Part shown: in pieces, positions 19,981 to 28,949 of the stretch | How positions within the stretch are numbered: the first letter of the stretch is position 1 | Layout: the number at the start of each line of letters is the position of its first letter | Assembly (NCBI RefSeq): GCF_900105355.1 | Contig: NZ_FNSC01000001.1 | Span: 1,674,001-1,738,000, forward strand | Reading direction: 5' to 3' | DNA length: 64,000 nucleotides | DNA from: Pseudomonas anguilliseptica | Lineage (GTDB): Bacteria; Pseudomonadota; Gammaproteobacteria; Pseudomonadales; Pseudomonadaceae | Program-made: the position numbers and the translations under genes | The notes under the pieces: generated by a model | What the model was told of the DNA's origin: nothing | What the model saw: only the letters and a program-made list of their open reading frames with translations | The model's database searches: none

Positions 19981-21373
19981 TGTCGGCGCTCCCAATGGCT
20001 TGGTCGCGCGTAGGGGCTAACCCGCCGACGTGGCTGTGGTTGCTGCTGCCGGCATTGGCGCTGTGGCCGGTGTGGCAGTGGAGCGCGCGGCGAATGAGCG
20101 ATGGCTCCGACGATCCGTTCGGCATAGTCGCGCTGCTTGCCTTAGTGCTGATGCTCTGGCGCGAGCGCCGCCAGTTATCGGCCGCGCCGCGGCTGCCCTG
20201 GTTACTGCTGACAGTGCTGCTCTGCGCGGCGGCCGGGTTGGTGCCAGGCTTGCCGCCGTTATTGCGCGCGGTAGTGGCGGTGCTGACGCTGTTCGCCGGG
20301 GTGCTGGCGCTGCGCGCGCCGGGCCAGGCGCTGCTGGCCTGGCTGGGGTTGGGCTTGTTGGCGCTGCCGATCATGTCGTCCCTGCAGTTCTTTATCGGCT
20401 ATCCGCTGCGGGTGCTGACCGCTGAGGTCAGCGCCTGGTTGCTGCGCGCCGGCGGGCTGGAGGTGCTACGCCAGGGCAGCACGCTGGAAGTGTCCGGGCA
20501 ACTCATCATGGTCGATGCACCCTGTTCGGGCATTCAGATGGCCTGGGTCGCCTACTTCACTGCGTTCGCCACCGCCGCCTGGCTACGCATGGGCGATCGT
20601 CAGTTACTGCGCCGTTTGCCGCTGCTCGGGGTGTTGATACTGGCCGGCAATATTCTGCGCAATAGCCTGCTGATCCTGCAGGAAACCGGGCGCCTGGATT
20701 GGCCCGGCTGGATGCACGAGGGCACCGGCTTGCTGGTGTTCATCGGCGTTTGTGCGCTGGTGCTGCGCTATATGATGGCGAACGGTGTGGCCCACGAAGT
20801 CACGCTTGCGCCACTGGCGCCTGAGCTGCCGGGCCACCGGCCGTCGTTGCAGCCGGCGTTGCAAGTGGTGGTGCTCACGGCGTTCGTGGCTGTGGCGCTG
20901 TGGCGCTGTGGCCGCTGTTGGCAGCGCCTGCGGCTATTGAGCCAAGGTATGGCAGCTTTGTCGAGTGGCCAGCGCAATACGCTGGCGAGCCACTGCAACC
21001 TTTGGCCTTGTCGGCGGTGGAGCAGCGTTTCGCCGCGCAGTTTCCCGGTGCTATCGCCCGTTTTAGTGCGGGCGCGCGGGCGGTCACGCTGCGCCATGTG
21101 ACTCGTCCCACGCGTAAGTTGCATCCGGCCGCAGACTGCTACCGCGGTCTGGGGTATCGCATTCAGGCCATCCATCTGGAGCAGCGCAGTGATGGCGCCG
21201 GCTTGCAGCGCTGTTTTGTCGCCAGTGGTCATGGCGTCGACCTGCGTGTATGCGAGTACATCGAGGACGCCGCTGGGCAGAGTTTTAGCGATAACTCGGC
21301 TTGGTACTGGTCGGCGCTCAGTGGGAGCTCGGTGGGGCCATGGCGAGCTGTGAGTACGGCTGAGCGGTTGTGA
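19980..21373 (+). pseudogene. Exosortase with EpsI-like C-terminal domain, frameshifted at an 8-bp repeat
   Basis: Exosortases are polytopic transpeptidases that cleave PEP-CTERM tails. The multi-helix domain holds the catalytic set: Cys182 in DAPCSGIQM, Arg227 in GNILRNS, and His246 in MHEGTG. After about residue 305 the frame breaks within three tandem copies of GCTGTGGC (20889-20912). The downstream frame (to 21373) encodes an EpsI-like domain (LHPAADCYRGLGYRI, RVCEYIED). With two copies the frame is continuous. The catalytic core would still be made, with a wrong tail ending at 21101. The ATG at 19980 overlaps the stop of the VIT gene (TGATG), so the two are coupled. Confidence 0.85.
20889..20912 (+). 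repeat. 8-bp tandem repeat GCTGTGGC x3 in exosortase
   Basis: Exact copies lie at 20889-20896, 20897-20904 and 20905-20912. A unit of 8 is not a multiple of 3, so each gain or loss shifts the frame. Two copies give the natural reading VAVALWPLLAAPAA; three copies give the observed break. Confidence 0.92.
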
Positions 21374-21466
21374 AAGCGCCCGCTGCGGCGGACAAGGTTT
21401 CGCCCTCTCCGCCCGGCGACTGCTAGTGTTGTATGCCTCGCGGCTCAAGCGGTTAACCCCACCCCA

Positions 21467-21518
21467 GCCTGTTTTTAACGCCGCGATGGCAACGCAGGTA
21501 GTTTTTCAACAGCCTGCT
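21467..21518 (-). repeat. Inverted copy of intergenic repeat family
   Basis: The segment reads, on the minus strand, ...GCGTTAAAAACAGGCT, sharing the 14-base core GTTAAAAACAGGCT with the repeat at about 5192-5205. It lies in the 190-base gap before the nucleoside-recognition gene. Confidence 0.5.
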
Positions 21519-21563
21519 AAGCCGCGCTATCATCCCGACCATTGATCGGGGGGGAGATACGGC

Positions 21564-22793
21564 ATGCTCAATTGGCTGTGGCTGGGTTTTTTCGTGGTGG
21601 CGGCCATTGCCGGCCTTTCGCGCTGGTTGCTCGGTGACGACCCGGCGGTATTCGCTGCCATGGTCGAAAGTCTGTTTGCCATGGCCAAGTTGTCGGTCGA
21701 GGTGATGGTGCTGCTGTTCGGCACCCTGACCCTCTGGCTCGGGCTGCTGCGCATTGCCGAGAAAGCCGGCCTGGTCGATGCCCTGGCGCGCATGCTCGGC
21801 CCGCTGTTTGCGCGGTTGATGCCGGAAGTGCCACGCGGTCATCCCGCCCTCGGCTTGATCACCATGAACTTCGCTGCCAATGGCCTGGGCCTGGATAACG
21901 CCGCCACGCCGATTGGCCTGAAAGCCATGCGCGCGCTGCAAACCCTCAACCCCAGCAGCACCACGGCGACTAATGCGCAGATCCTGTTTCTGGTGCTTAA
22001 CGCCTCGTCGCTGACCCTGCTGCCGGTGACCATCTTTATGTACCGCGCCCAGCAGGGTGCGCCGGACCCGACTCTGGTGTTTCTGCCGATTCTGCTGGCT
22101 ACCAGCGCCTCGACCCTGGTCGGCTTGCTGTCGGTGGCGCTGATGCAGCGCCTGCGCCTGTGGGCCCCGGTGGTGCTGGCGTACCTGATCCCCGGTGCGC
22201 TGCTGCTGGGTAGCTTTATGGCCGTGTTGGCGACTATGTCCGCCACGGCCTTGGCGGCGCTGTCGTCGCTGGCCGGCAACCTCACGCTGTTCGGTATCGT
22301 CCTGCTGTTTCTGCTGCTCGGCGCGTTGAGGAAGGTTGCGGTGTACGAGGAGTTTGTCGAAGGCGCGAAAGAAGGCTTCGATGTGGCCAAGAGCCTGCTG
22401 CCCTATCTGGTGGCGATGCTCTGCGCGATTGGCGTGCTGCGTGCCTCCGGTGCGCTGGAGTTCGGCCTCGATGGCATTCGCTGGCTGGTCGAAGCCGTGG
22501 GTTGGGATACGCGCTTTGTCGAGGCGCTGCCCACCGCGCTGGTCAAGCCGTTCTCCGGCAGCGCAGCGCGCGCCATGCTGATCGAAACCATGCAGACTCA
22601 CGGCGTCGACAGCTTCCCGGCGTTGATTGCTGCGACCATCCAGGGCAGTACGGAAACCACCTTCTATGTGCTAGCGGTGTACTTCGGCGCGGTCGGCATC
22701 CAGCGCGTGCGGCATGCTGTGGGTTGCGCGCTGCTGGCCGAGTTGGCCGGTGTGGTGGCGGCCATCTTCGTCTGTTACTGGTTCTTCGGCTAA
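21564..22793 (+). CDS. Nucleoside-recognition (spore maturation A/B-like) membrane protein
   Basis: This 409-aa polytopic protein fuses two nucleoside-recognition (Gate) domains, as in SpmA plus SpmB. The first has GLITMNFAANGLGLDNAATPIGLKA, with a conserved Asn/Asp pair. The second has FSGSAARAMLIE and IQGSTETTFYVLAVYFG. In non-sporulating bacteria the role is unknown; nucleoside or small-molecule transport or sensing is inferred from the domain. The ATG at 21564 follows GGGGGAG. Both flanking gaps contain repeat elements. No defects are seen. Confidence 0.9.
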   Translation: MLNWLWLGFFVVAAIAGLSRWLLGDDPAVFAAMVESLFAMAKLSVEVMVLLFGTLTLWLGLLRIAEKAGLVDALARMLGPLFARLMPEVPRGHPALGLITMNFAANGLGLDNAATPIGLKAMRALQTLNPSSTTATNAQILFLVLNASSLTLLPVTIFMYRAQQGAPDPTLVFLPILLATSASTLVGLLSVALMQRLRLWAPVVLAYLIPGALLLGSFMAVLATMSATALAALSSLAGNLTLFGIVLLFLLLGALRKVAVYEEFVEGAKEGFDVAKSLLPYLVAMLCAIGVLRASGALEFGLDGIRWLVEAVGWDTRFVEALPTALVKPFSGSAARAMLIETMQTHGVDSFPALIAATIQGSTETTFYVLAVYFGAVGIQRVRHAVGCALLAELAGVVAAIFVCYWFFG

Positions 22794-22824
22794 GCGTTCG
22801 GTAACGATCTGCTGCGCAAGAACC

Positions 22825-22910
22825 GTAGGTTGGCGTTGAGCGCCGCGAAGCCCAACAGGACGTTGAAGCGGCGTTGGGCTTCGTAGCTTTGCTCCTCAAC
22901 ACCAACCTAC
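22825..22910. repeat. Long imperfect palindrome (GTAGGTTGG family)
   Basis: The outer arms are GTAGGTTGG (22825-22833) and CCAACCTAC (22902-22910). The inner arms GAAGCCCAAC and GTTGGGCTTC also pair. It lies between two convergent genes. Such palindromic elements are common in Pseudomonas and may act as transcription stops. A related palindrome lies at 58311-58381. Confidence 0.75.
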
Positions 22911-22913
22911 CGG

Positions 22914-23918
22914 CTACTCCACCACCTTAAACCGCAGCACCCCAATCATCTGCCCGGCTTCGGTCAGCACCTGCACCTGCCAGCGGCCGACGGCGTCGGC
23001 GGGGAAGTTCTGTTTGTGGGTCCAGGCGCGGTAGCCTTCCTTGCGCCCGCCGTGGATATCCAGGGCGATGCGTTCGACTTCACCGCCATCGCGGCGCCAG
23101 ACGTGATAAATCCGCTCGTTCAGCCCGCGCGGTGCACTGATCGCGGTGTAGGCGAACAGGCCCTGGCTGCGCAGTTGCGCCACGCTCAATTCCTTGATGC
23201 TTTCGCCCGGAGCGCGGTTCTGGTTATCGAACTCACTGGTAACCGCCACCTCGGTCAGCCACAGGGTGGCCGGTGGCACCCAGGTGCGCGCCAGCCAGCC
23301 GGTTGCACCAATCGCTAGAGTCAGGCCGACCAGCAGCAGGCCACGCCACCAGCGTTGTACGGTGATGATCGTGAACAGCGAGGGAAACGACAGCAGCACA
23401 GCCGCCGCCAGCGCCAGTTGATAACTCTGTGGCGTGGTCAGTTTGAAGATGATCGGCAGCGCGGTGAGCAGCACCGCGAACAGCGCCAGGGTGTGATAGG
23501 CGAGAAACAGCCAGCGCTTGGGCGCCAACCACTTGTAGTACAGCGGGTCAATGATCGAGATCAGCGCCGCGCAAGCCAGCAGGCCGCTGAACAGCAATTG
23601 GCCGCTGTTCCAGGTGGTGGTGATAAAGAAGAACGGCAGAACGAAGAACAGGCTCTCCTGGTGGATCATCTGCGTGGCATAGCGCAGCAGCGGCGGCGGC
23701 AGCTCGAAGCCGAACCAGCGGGCGATGCGCTCGCGCAGGATGTTTTCCAGAATCAGCCACAACAAGCTGACCAGCATCACCAGCGCCAGTACTCGCGCCA
23801 GCTCGGCCTGGCGCTCGACCAGCAGAAAGCTCGCCAGCCCCGAGGCAAAGCCGAAGATCGCTACCATCCCGGGATTGCGCTGAATCAGCGTGATCAGTTT
23901 GAACAGCTGTTGTTTCAC
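22914..23918 (-). CDS. DUF5924/DUF2914-like membrane protein
   Basis: This protein of about 334 aa has seven or eight hydrophobic helices in its first 210 residues, then a soluble C-terminal domain. The N-terminal helix region reads NPGMVAIFGFASGLASFLLV. The C-terminal part, with IYHVWRRDGGEVERIALDIHGGRKEGYRAW cut into beta-rich pieces, resembles DUF2914. No enzymatic motif is seen and the function is unknown. A GTG at 23918 is the preferred start, as no ATG lies in a suitable place; another GTG at 23927 is possible. The VOC gene ends 20 bases upstream, so co-transcription is likely. Confidence 0.75.
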   Translation of the reverse strand: MKQQLFKLITLIQRNPGMVAIFGFASGLASFLLVERQAELARVLALVMLVSLLWLILENILRERIARWFGFELPPPLLRYATQMIHQESLFFVLPFFFITTTWNSGQLLFSGLLACAALISIIDPLYYKWLAPKRWLFLAYHTLALFAVLLTALPIIFKLTTPQSYQLALAAAVLLSFPSLFTIITVQRWWRGLLLVGLTLAIGATGWLARTWVPPATLWLTEVAVTSEFDNQNRAPGESIKELSVAQLRSQGLFAYTAISAPRGLNERIYHVWRRDGGEVERIALDIHGGRKEGYRAWTHKQNFPADAVGRWQVQVLTEAGQMIGVLRFKVVE

Positions 23919-23938
23919 GGCGTGCACGGGGCGTCCGC

Positions 23939-24286
23939 TTACTCCGACCACACGGCCAGGCGATTGCCACTGGGATCGCGAAACTCGAAACGTCGCCCGC
24001 CGGGAAAACTGAAGATCGCCTGGGTGATCTGCCCACCGGCGGCGGCCACCTGGGCGCACACGCCTTCCAGGTCCGAGGCGTAGATCACCACCAGTGGCCC
24101 AACACCGGCGGCGCTGTCGGTGGTAAAGCCGCCCGTCATGCGTCCGTCGGTAAAGCTGCTGTAGTGCGGGCCATAGTCGGTAAAGCGCCAACCGAAAACC
24201 TGTTCATAGAACTGCTTGAGCAGCGGCAGGTCGACGGCGGCGAACTCGATGTAGTCGATACGCAGATTCTGTTCGGCTTGGCTCAT
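23939..24286 (-). CDS. VOC (glyoxalase/bleomycin-resistance fold) family protein
   Basis: This 115-aa single-module vicinal oxygen chelate protein has YIEFAAVDLPLLKQFYEQVFGW at the N-terminus (split here as a family signature) and the closing FEFRDPSGNRLAVW, with the Glu/His-type metal ligand positions only partly kept. Substrate is unknown. The start at 24286 is an internal ATG chosen because the VOC fold begins directly after it; a longer in-frame version has no supporting signal. It lies upstream of the DUF5924 gene on the same strand. Confidence 0.82.
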   Translation of the reverse strand: MSQAEQNLRIDYIEFAAVDLPLLKQFYEQVFGWRFTDYGPHYSSFTDGRMTGGFTTDSAAGVGPLVVIYASDLEGVCAQVAAAGGQITQAIFSFPGGRRFEFRDPSGNRLAVWSE

Positions 24287-24491
24287 GGCGGCATACCTGG
24301 GGAATGGCGGGGCGCAGAGCATAGCGCGCCCAGCCGGCCAGGGCACAGGCATCTGTCGCCTTTGGCCACGCTGTTTGGCCAGCCTCGCCACTGTCTCCCC
24401 GCAACGCGCTGGATAGCCTGCAATGGGTAAACACAGTCGATGAAAACGCAGCGCCCGCACCATGGGACCGCGCTGCGTTATGGAGAGTTAA

Positions 24492-25040
24492 ATGCGCGTC
24501 TTGATCACGGGGGCAGCCGGCTATATCGGCCAGCAGCTGCTTAACCAACTGGCCGTTCAGCACCCGCAGTGGCTGCTGATTGCCGCCGATATCCGCCCGC
24601 AGAACCGTGCAGGGATGAAGCTGAATATCGAACCGGTGCTGCTCGATATCAGCCAGCCGGCCGCCGTGGAGGATTGCGTCGCGACCTGGCAGCCACAGGC
24701 GATTGTTCACCTGGCCTCGGTAGTCACTCCGCCACCAGGCATGAGCGAGGCACAGCTGCATGCCATCGATGTCGGCGGCACCCAGGCGCTGATCCAGGCG
24801 GCTGCGGCCCATGGCGTCGAACACCTGATCGTCACCAGTTCCGGCGCTGCCTATGGCTATGACCCGCAGAATGCCGAGTGGCTGGATGAAGACCAGCCGC
24901 TGCGCGGCCATGCGCAGTTCGCCTACGCCAAGCACAAACGTGAAGTGGAGGTGCTGCTGGCTGAAGCGCGGGTGCAGCATCCGCACCTCAAGCAGATGGT
25001 GCTGCGCCCCGGCACCATCCTCGGCAAACAGGTGAACAAC
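24492..25040 (+). pseudogene. NAD-dependent epimerase/dehydratase, 3' end lost to IS66
   Basis: This extended short-chain dehydrogenase begins with the Rossmann motif GAAGYIGQQLL. It shows the DIR dinucleotide specificity segment, the TSSGAAYG serine region, and YAKHK, the catalytic Tyr-x-x-x-Lys. The reading ends at PGTILGKQVNN (about 183 residues), where the IS66 left end begins at 25041. Family members are about 300-320 aa, so about 130 residues (the substrate-binding part) are missing. They are not found elsewhere in the window. A good ribosome binding site, GGAGAG, precedes the ATG. Confidence 0.88.
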
Positions 25041-25123
25041 GTAAGCGCTCCATAAACCTCATCTACAAATGATCCGCAGGCCAGCCAATGCTGAGCTCCA
25101 ATTTCTTTCTGGAGCCAGCCGTC

Positions 25124-25483
25124 ATGATGCGCCCCGACGCCAAAGTCGAAAAAGTCTATCTATACCCCAAGCCGGTGGATTTCCGAAAATCCATCGATGG
25201 CCTGGCCGCCCTGGTCGAGCTGGATATCAAGGTGGCGGTGTTCGACCCGGTGCTGTTCGTCTTCCTCAACCGCGCGCGCAGCCGGGTGAAGATTTTGTAT
25301 TGGGAGCGCAACGGCTTTTGCCTGTGGCTCAAGCGATTGGAGGCTGAACGCTTCAAGTCGCATCCGGAACCTGGCGAAGATGCGATCGTGCTGACGGCCC
25401 AGGAGTTGAACTGGTTGTTGGACGGTATCGACCTGTGGCGCAACCGGCCGCACCAGGTTTTGACCCCTAGGTTCGTCACCTGA
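25124..25483 (+). CDS. tnpB: IS66 accessory protein TnpB
   Basis: This 119-aa protein is the IS66 Orf2 (TnpB) type. It starts MRPDAKVEKVYLYPKPVDFR and has the conserved ILYWERNGFCLWLKRLE. TnpB is needed for transposition of many IS66 elements, but its biochemical role is unclear. The start at 25124 matches the family N-terminus; an upstream ATG at 25088 would add 12 residues. tnpC follows 18 bases downstream. Confidence 0.93.
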   Translation: MMRPDAKVEKVYLYPKPVDFRKSIDGLAALVELDIKVAVFDPVLFVFLNRARSRVKILYWERNGFCLWLKRLEAERFKSHPEPGEDAIVLTAQELNWLLDGIDLWRNRPHQVLTPRFVT

Positions 25484-25501
25484 GCCGGTATAATCCACGG
25501 C

Positions 25502-27058
25502 ATGATTTCTGTGCCCGAAACCCTTCCTGATGACCCCGCCGCGCTCAAGCAATTGCTCGCTGAGGTGTTGTCGTCGGCGCAGGAATTGGCCAAGGACAAG
25601 GATGGGCAGATCGAGCGCCTGCGCGAACAAAACGCGCTGTTGATCCAGCGCCTGTTCGGCCGTAAATCCGAGCAGAGCAGCGACCCGGATTCACCGCAGC
25701 TAGAGATGTTCAACGAAGCGGAAAGCCTGGCCGAAGCGGCGGCTGAAGCTCCGGCCGCTGAGGTCGAGGAAGAAGTCGTTGCGCCGACCAAGCGCCGCGG
25801 CAAGCGCAAGCCGTTACCGGCCGAACTACCGCGTGTCGAGGTCATCCACGAACTGCCCGAACACGAACTGACCTGCGAATGCGGTTGCCGCAAGCAGGCC
25901 ATCGGCGAAGAAACCAGCGAGCAGCTGGAAATCATCCCGATGCAGGTTCAGGTGATCCGCCACATTCGCAAGACCTATGCCTGCAAGGCCTGCGAAAGCG
26001 CGCCGGTCACCGCTGACAAACCGGCCCAACTGATCGAGAAAAGGCTGGCCAGCCCGAGCGTGCTGGCGATGCTGCTGACCAGCAAATACGCCGACGGCAT
26101 CCCACTGTATCGCTTCGAAAAGATGCTCAGTCGCCATGGCATCGACATCCCCCGGCAGACCCTGGCGCGCTGGGTGATCCAGTGCGGCGAACTGCTACAA
26201 CCGTTGCTCAACCTGATGCGCGACAGGCTGCTGGACAGTCCGGTGATCCACTGCGATGAAACCCGCGTGCAGGTGCTCAAGGAGCCTGGGCGCGATCCGA
26301 GCAGCCACTCCTGGATGTGGGTGCAGACCGGTGGCCCGCCTGGCAAACCGGTGATCCTCTTCGACTACACAACCAGCCGCGCGCAGGAGGTGCCGCTGCG
26401 CCTGCTCGACGGTTATCGCGGCTACCTGATGACCGACGATTACGCCGGCTACAACGCCGTGGCCGCACAACAAGGTGTTGAGCGCCTGGCCTGCTGGGCG
26501 CATGCGCGGCGCAAGTTCGTCGAAGCGCAAAAGGTGCAACCGAAGGGCAAAACCGGGCGTGCCGACATCGCGTTGGGGATGATCAACAAGCTCTACGGCA
26601 TCGAGCGCGAACTTAAGGATGCCAGCGATGAACAGCGCTACCGGGGCCGCCAGCAGCACAGCCTACCGCTCCTCGATCAGCTCAAGACCTGGCTGGAGAA
26701 AACCCAGCCGCAGGTCACGGCGCAGAATGCCCTGGGCAAAGCAGTGAACTACCTGGCGAGCAACTGGAGCCGACTCGAACGCTACATCGAGGCTGGCCAC
26801 CTGCCGATCGATAACAACGCTGCCGAGCGCGCGATCCGGCCCTTCGTCATAGGTCGCAAGAACTGGCTGTTCAGCGACACGCCGAAAGGCGCGACCGCCA
26901 GCGCCCAACTCTACAGCCTGGTGGAAACCGCCAAGACCAATGGCCAGGAGCCCTACGCCTGGCTGCGCCATGTCCTCGAACGCCTGCCGCTGGCCAACAG
27001 CGTTGAAGCCTACGAAGCGCTGCTGCCTTGGAACTGCCAACCAACGACGCCACTGTAA
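25502..27058 (+). CDS. tnpC: IS66 transposase TnpC
   Basis: This 518-aa DDE transposase has an N-terminal coiled coil (residues 15-55), the zinc-finger-like ELTCECGCR and YACKACES segments, and a central catalytic domain. The catalytic Asp residues lie in [11 protein letters not shown] and [11 protein letters not shown], and the Glu region in [20 protein letters not shown]. The C-terminal IS66 domain ends at LPWNCQP. The gene appears intact, so the element may still be active or may supply transposase in trans. Confidence 0.95.
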   Translation: MISVPETLPDDPAALKQLLAEVLSSAQELAKDKDGQIERLREQNALLIQRLFGRKSEQSSDPDSPQLEMFNEAESLAEAAAEAPAAEVEEEVVAPTKRRGKRKPLPAELPRVEVIHELPEHELTCECGCRKQAIGEETSEQLEIIPMQVQVIRHIRKTYACKACESAPVTADKPAQLIEKRLASPSVLAMLLTSKYADGIPLYRFEKMLSRHGIDIPRQTLARWVIQCGELLQPLLNLMRDRLLDSPVIHCDETRVQVLKEPGRDPSSHSWMWVQTGGPPGKPVILFDYTTSRAQEVPLRLLDGYRGYLMTDDYAGYNAVAAQQGVERLACWAHARRKFVEAQKVQPKGKTGRADIALGMINKLYGIERELKDASDEQRYRGRQQHSLPLLDQLKTWLEKTQPQVTAQNALGKAVNYLASNWSRLERYIEAGHLPIDNNAAERAIRPFVIGRKNWLFSDTPKGATASAQLYSLVETAKTNGQEPYAWLRHVLERLPLANSVEAYEALLPWNCQPTTPL

Positions 27059-27104
27059 AACGCAAAACCTCTCCAGAGGGAGGTGGGGTCTATGGAGCGC
27101 TTAC

Positions 27105-27758
27105 GGAAGAAAAGCCGTACCCAGCGGATCAACCTGCTGCGCGGCATCCTGCGCGAAGCGGGTATCGAAGCCCCGGTCGCCACCGCCGCGTTTATCCGTG
27201 CGGCCCACGAGTTGGTTGAGCGCCCAGAAGTCGCCCCCTTGAGCCATCAACTGCATATCGTCCTTGCGGAAATCAACCTGCACGAACAGTGCGTGGCCGA
27301 GTGTGAGCAGCAACTCAAACGCTGGCACGCCGACGATGAAGTGGTGCGCAAACTCGATGAAGTCAGCGGTATTGGCCTGCTGACCGCCAGCGCCCTGAAA
27401 AACGCAGTCGGCAAGCCCGAGCGCTTTGCCAGTGGTCGTCAACTCAGCGCCTGGCTGGGCCTGACACCACGCGAATTCAGTAGCGGCGACCGGCGCAAGT
27501 TGGGTCACATCAGCCGACAGGGCAACGTCTATGTGCGCACCTTGTTAATCCACGGCTCGCGAGCGGCCTTGCTGGCAGCACAGCGCTGTCAGGCTCGCTC
27601 ACCGGAAAAACTGACCCAATTGCAACGCTGGGCCGTCGAGACGGCAGCCCGTATCGGCCACAACAAAGCGGCTGTAGCCCTGGCCAACAAGTTGGTCAGG
27701 ATTTGCTGGGCCGTGTGGTGCCATGAGCGGCGTTTCAGTGGTAACTGGCAAAGCCTAA
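27105..27758 (+). pseudogene. IS110 family transposase remnant (C-terminal part)
   Basis: The frame continues from the IS66 right end into RTQRINLLRGILREAGI and on to the transposase_20 domain. That domain shows VSGIGLLTASAL, SGRQLSAWLGLTPREFSSG, KLGHISRQGNVYVRTLL and the closing NKLVRICWAVW. The N-terminal DEDD catalytic domain (about 140 residues) is absent, because IS66 abuts the middle of the gene. The IS5 element begins at the 3' end. Since the other half is not on the left of IS66, the region has been rearranged. Confidence 0.85.
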
Positions 27759-28949
27759 GGATGGTCTGAAGTAGCCATGTATTTCTGGCTGACTTCAGCC
27801 CCGCCGATTTTGAAAGCGGCAAATCGATCAAAAACGATCAGATTACCCATTCATTTCTGTGTTTTTAGCCGCCGCGAGTAGCTCGCGGCAGCCATTTCCC
27901 GCATTACAGGCGCACCTCTCCTGCATTGGTCAGTAAATGTCGGCGTGCCATCCACAGGTTCGACAGCGCGAACAGCGTCACCAGTTGCGCCGTGTTCTTG
28001 GCCAAGCCACGGAAGCGTGTCTTTACATAACTGAACTGACGCTTGATCACCCGGAACGGGTGCTCAACCTTGGCGCGCACCTGGGCCTTGGCCTTCTCGA
28101 TCTTGCGTTTGGCTTTGTACAGCGGGCTGCTCTTACCCAGCTTCTTATAGGTGCTGCGGCGGGCAGCAACCTGCCAGATCACCTCGCGCCCATCATGTTC
28201 GGGGCGCTTTTCGACGCCGGTATAACCCGCATCGGCGCACACCACGTTTTCCTCGCCGTGCAGCAACTTGTCGACCTGAGTGACATCCGCCACGTTGGCC
28301 GCCGTGCCTACCACGCTGTGTACCAGCCCCGACTCGTCATCCACGCCAATGTGCGCCTTCATGCCGAAGTAGTATTGGTTGCCCTTCTTGGCCTGGTGCA
28401 TCTCTGGGTCGCGTTTGCCGTCCTTGTTCTTGGTCGAACTCGGCGCATTGATCAGCGTGGCATCGACGATGGTGCCTTGGCGCAACGACAGGCCACGGTC
28501 GCCAAGATAGCCATTGATGACGGCCAGGATGCCGGCAGCCAACTCATGTTTCTCCAGCAGACGACGGAAGTTGAGGATGGTGGTTTCGTCGGGGATACGT
28601 TCCAGACTCAGCCCGGCGAACTGCCGCAGGATAGTGGTCTCGTACAGCGCTTCTTCCATCGCCGGGTCGCTGTAGCCGAACCAGTTCTGCATCAGGTGCA
28701 CACGTAGCATCGCCATCAGCGGATAGGCCGGCCGACCGCCTTCACCCTTGGGGTAATACGGTTCGATCAGTGCGATCAAACCCTTCCACGGCACCACCCG
28801 ATCCATCTCGATCAGGAACAACTCTTTGCGGGTCTGCTTGCGTTTGCCGGCGTACTCGGCATCGGCGAAGGTCATTTGCTTCATCGGAAAACTCGGCGGG
28901 TGGCGTCCGGGCATTTTGCCAAAATCAGGAAGTCTTATTCAGAGTTTCC
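27759..28949 (-). mobile_element. IS5 family insertion sequence
   Basis: The right end, read inward, is GGAAACTCTGAATAAGACTT, which resembles the IS5 end type GGAANNNNNGAATAAG. The left end GGATGGTCTGAAGTAGCC matches it at about 13 of 20 positions. The size is about 1.19 kb, as expected. The flanks are CTAA on the left and TTAG on the right; both fit the IS5 target YTAR but they differ, so no clean target duplication remains. The left boundary is less certain than the right. Confidence 0.7.
27904..28884 (-). CDS. IS5 family transposase
   Basis: This 326-aa DDE transposase starts KQMTFADAEYAGKRKQTRKE after the Met. Catalytic motifs are the first Asp in GTIVDATLINAPSS, the second Asp in VCADAGYTGVEKR, and the Glu in RAKVEHPFRVIKRQF (Y-(2)-R-(3)-E-like). 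The N-terminal helix region has FGYSDPAMEEALYE. The frame is intact. The start at 28884 matches close relatives; ten extra residues are possible upstream. It faces leftward, opposite to the IS66 and IS110 genes. Confidence 0.95.
   Translation of the reverse strand: MKQMTFADAEYAGKRKQTRKELFLIEMDRVVPWKGLIALIEPYYPKGEGGRPAYPLMAMLRVHLMQNWFGYSDPAMEEALYETTILRQFAGLSLERIPDETTILNFRRLLEKHELAAGILAVINGYLGDRGLSLRQGTIVDATLINAPSSTKNKDGKRDPEMHQAKKGNQYYFGMKAHIGVDDESGLVHSVVGTAANVADVTQVDKLLHGEENVVCADAGYTGVEKRPEHDGREVIWQVAARRSTYKKLGKSSPLYKAKRKIEKAKAQVRAKVEHPFRVIKRQFSYVKTRFRGLAKNTAQLVTLFALSNLWMARRHLLTNAGEVRL

Larger units (their letters stand above)
25041..27104 (+). mobile_element. IS66 family insertion sequence (tnpB + tnpC)
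   Basis: The ends form inverted repeats: GTAAGCGCTCCATAAACCTC at 25041-25060 and, read inward from 27104, GTAAGCGCTCCATAGACCCC (18 of 20 match). GTAAGC is the usual IS66 terminus. The element is 2,064 bp and carries tnpB and tnpC but no tnpA, as only 83 bases lie before tnpB. IS66 elements make 8-bp target duplications. Here the flanks differ (TGAACAAC on the left, GGAAGAAA on the right), which points to recombination or deletion after insertion. Confidence 0.92.

Noticed and set aside
21453..22601. A 382-aa minus-strand frame rich in Gln and His
   Set aside because: It is antisense to the nucleoside-recognition gene, is of low complexity, and has no ribosome binding site.
25041..28949. Composite transposon
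   Set aside because: The three IS pieces belong to different families and carry no cargo. Flanking target duplications do not match.
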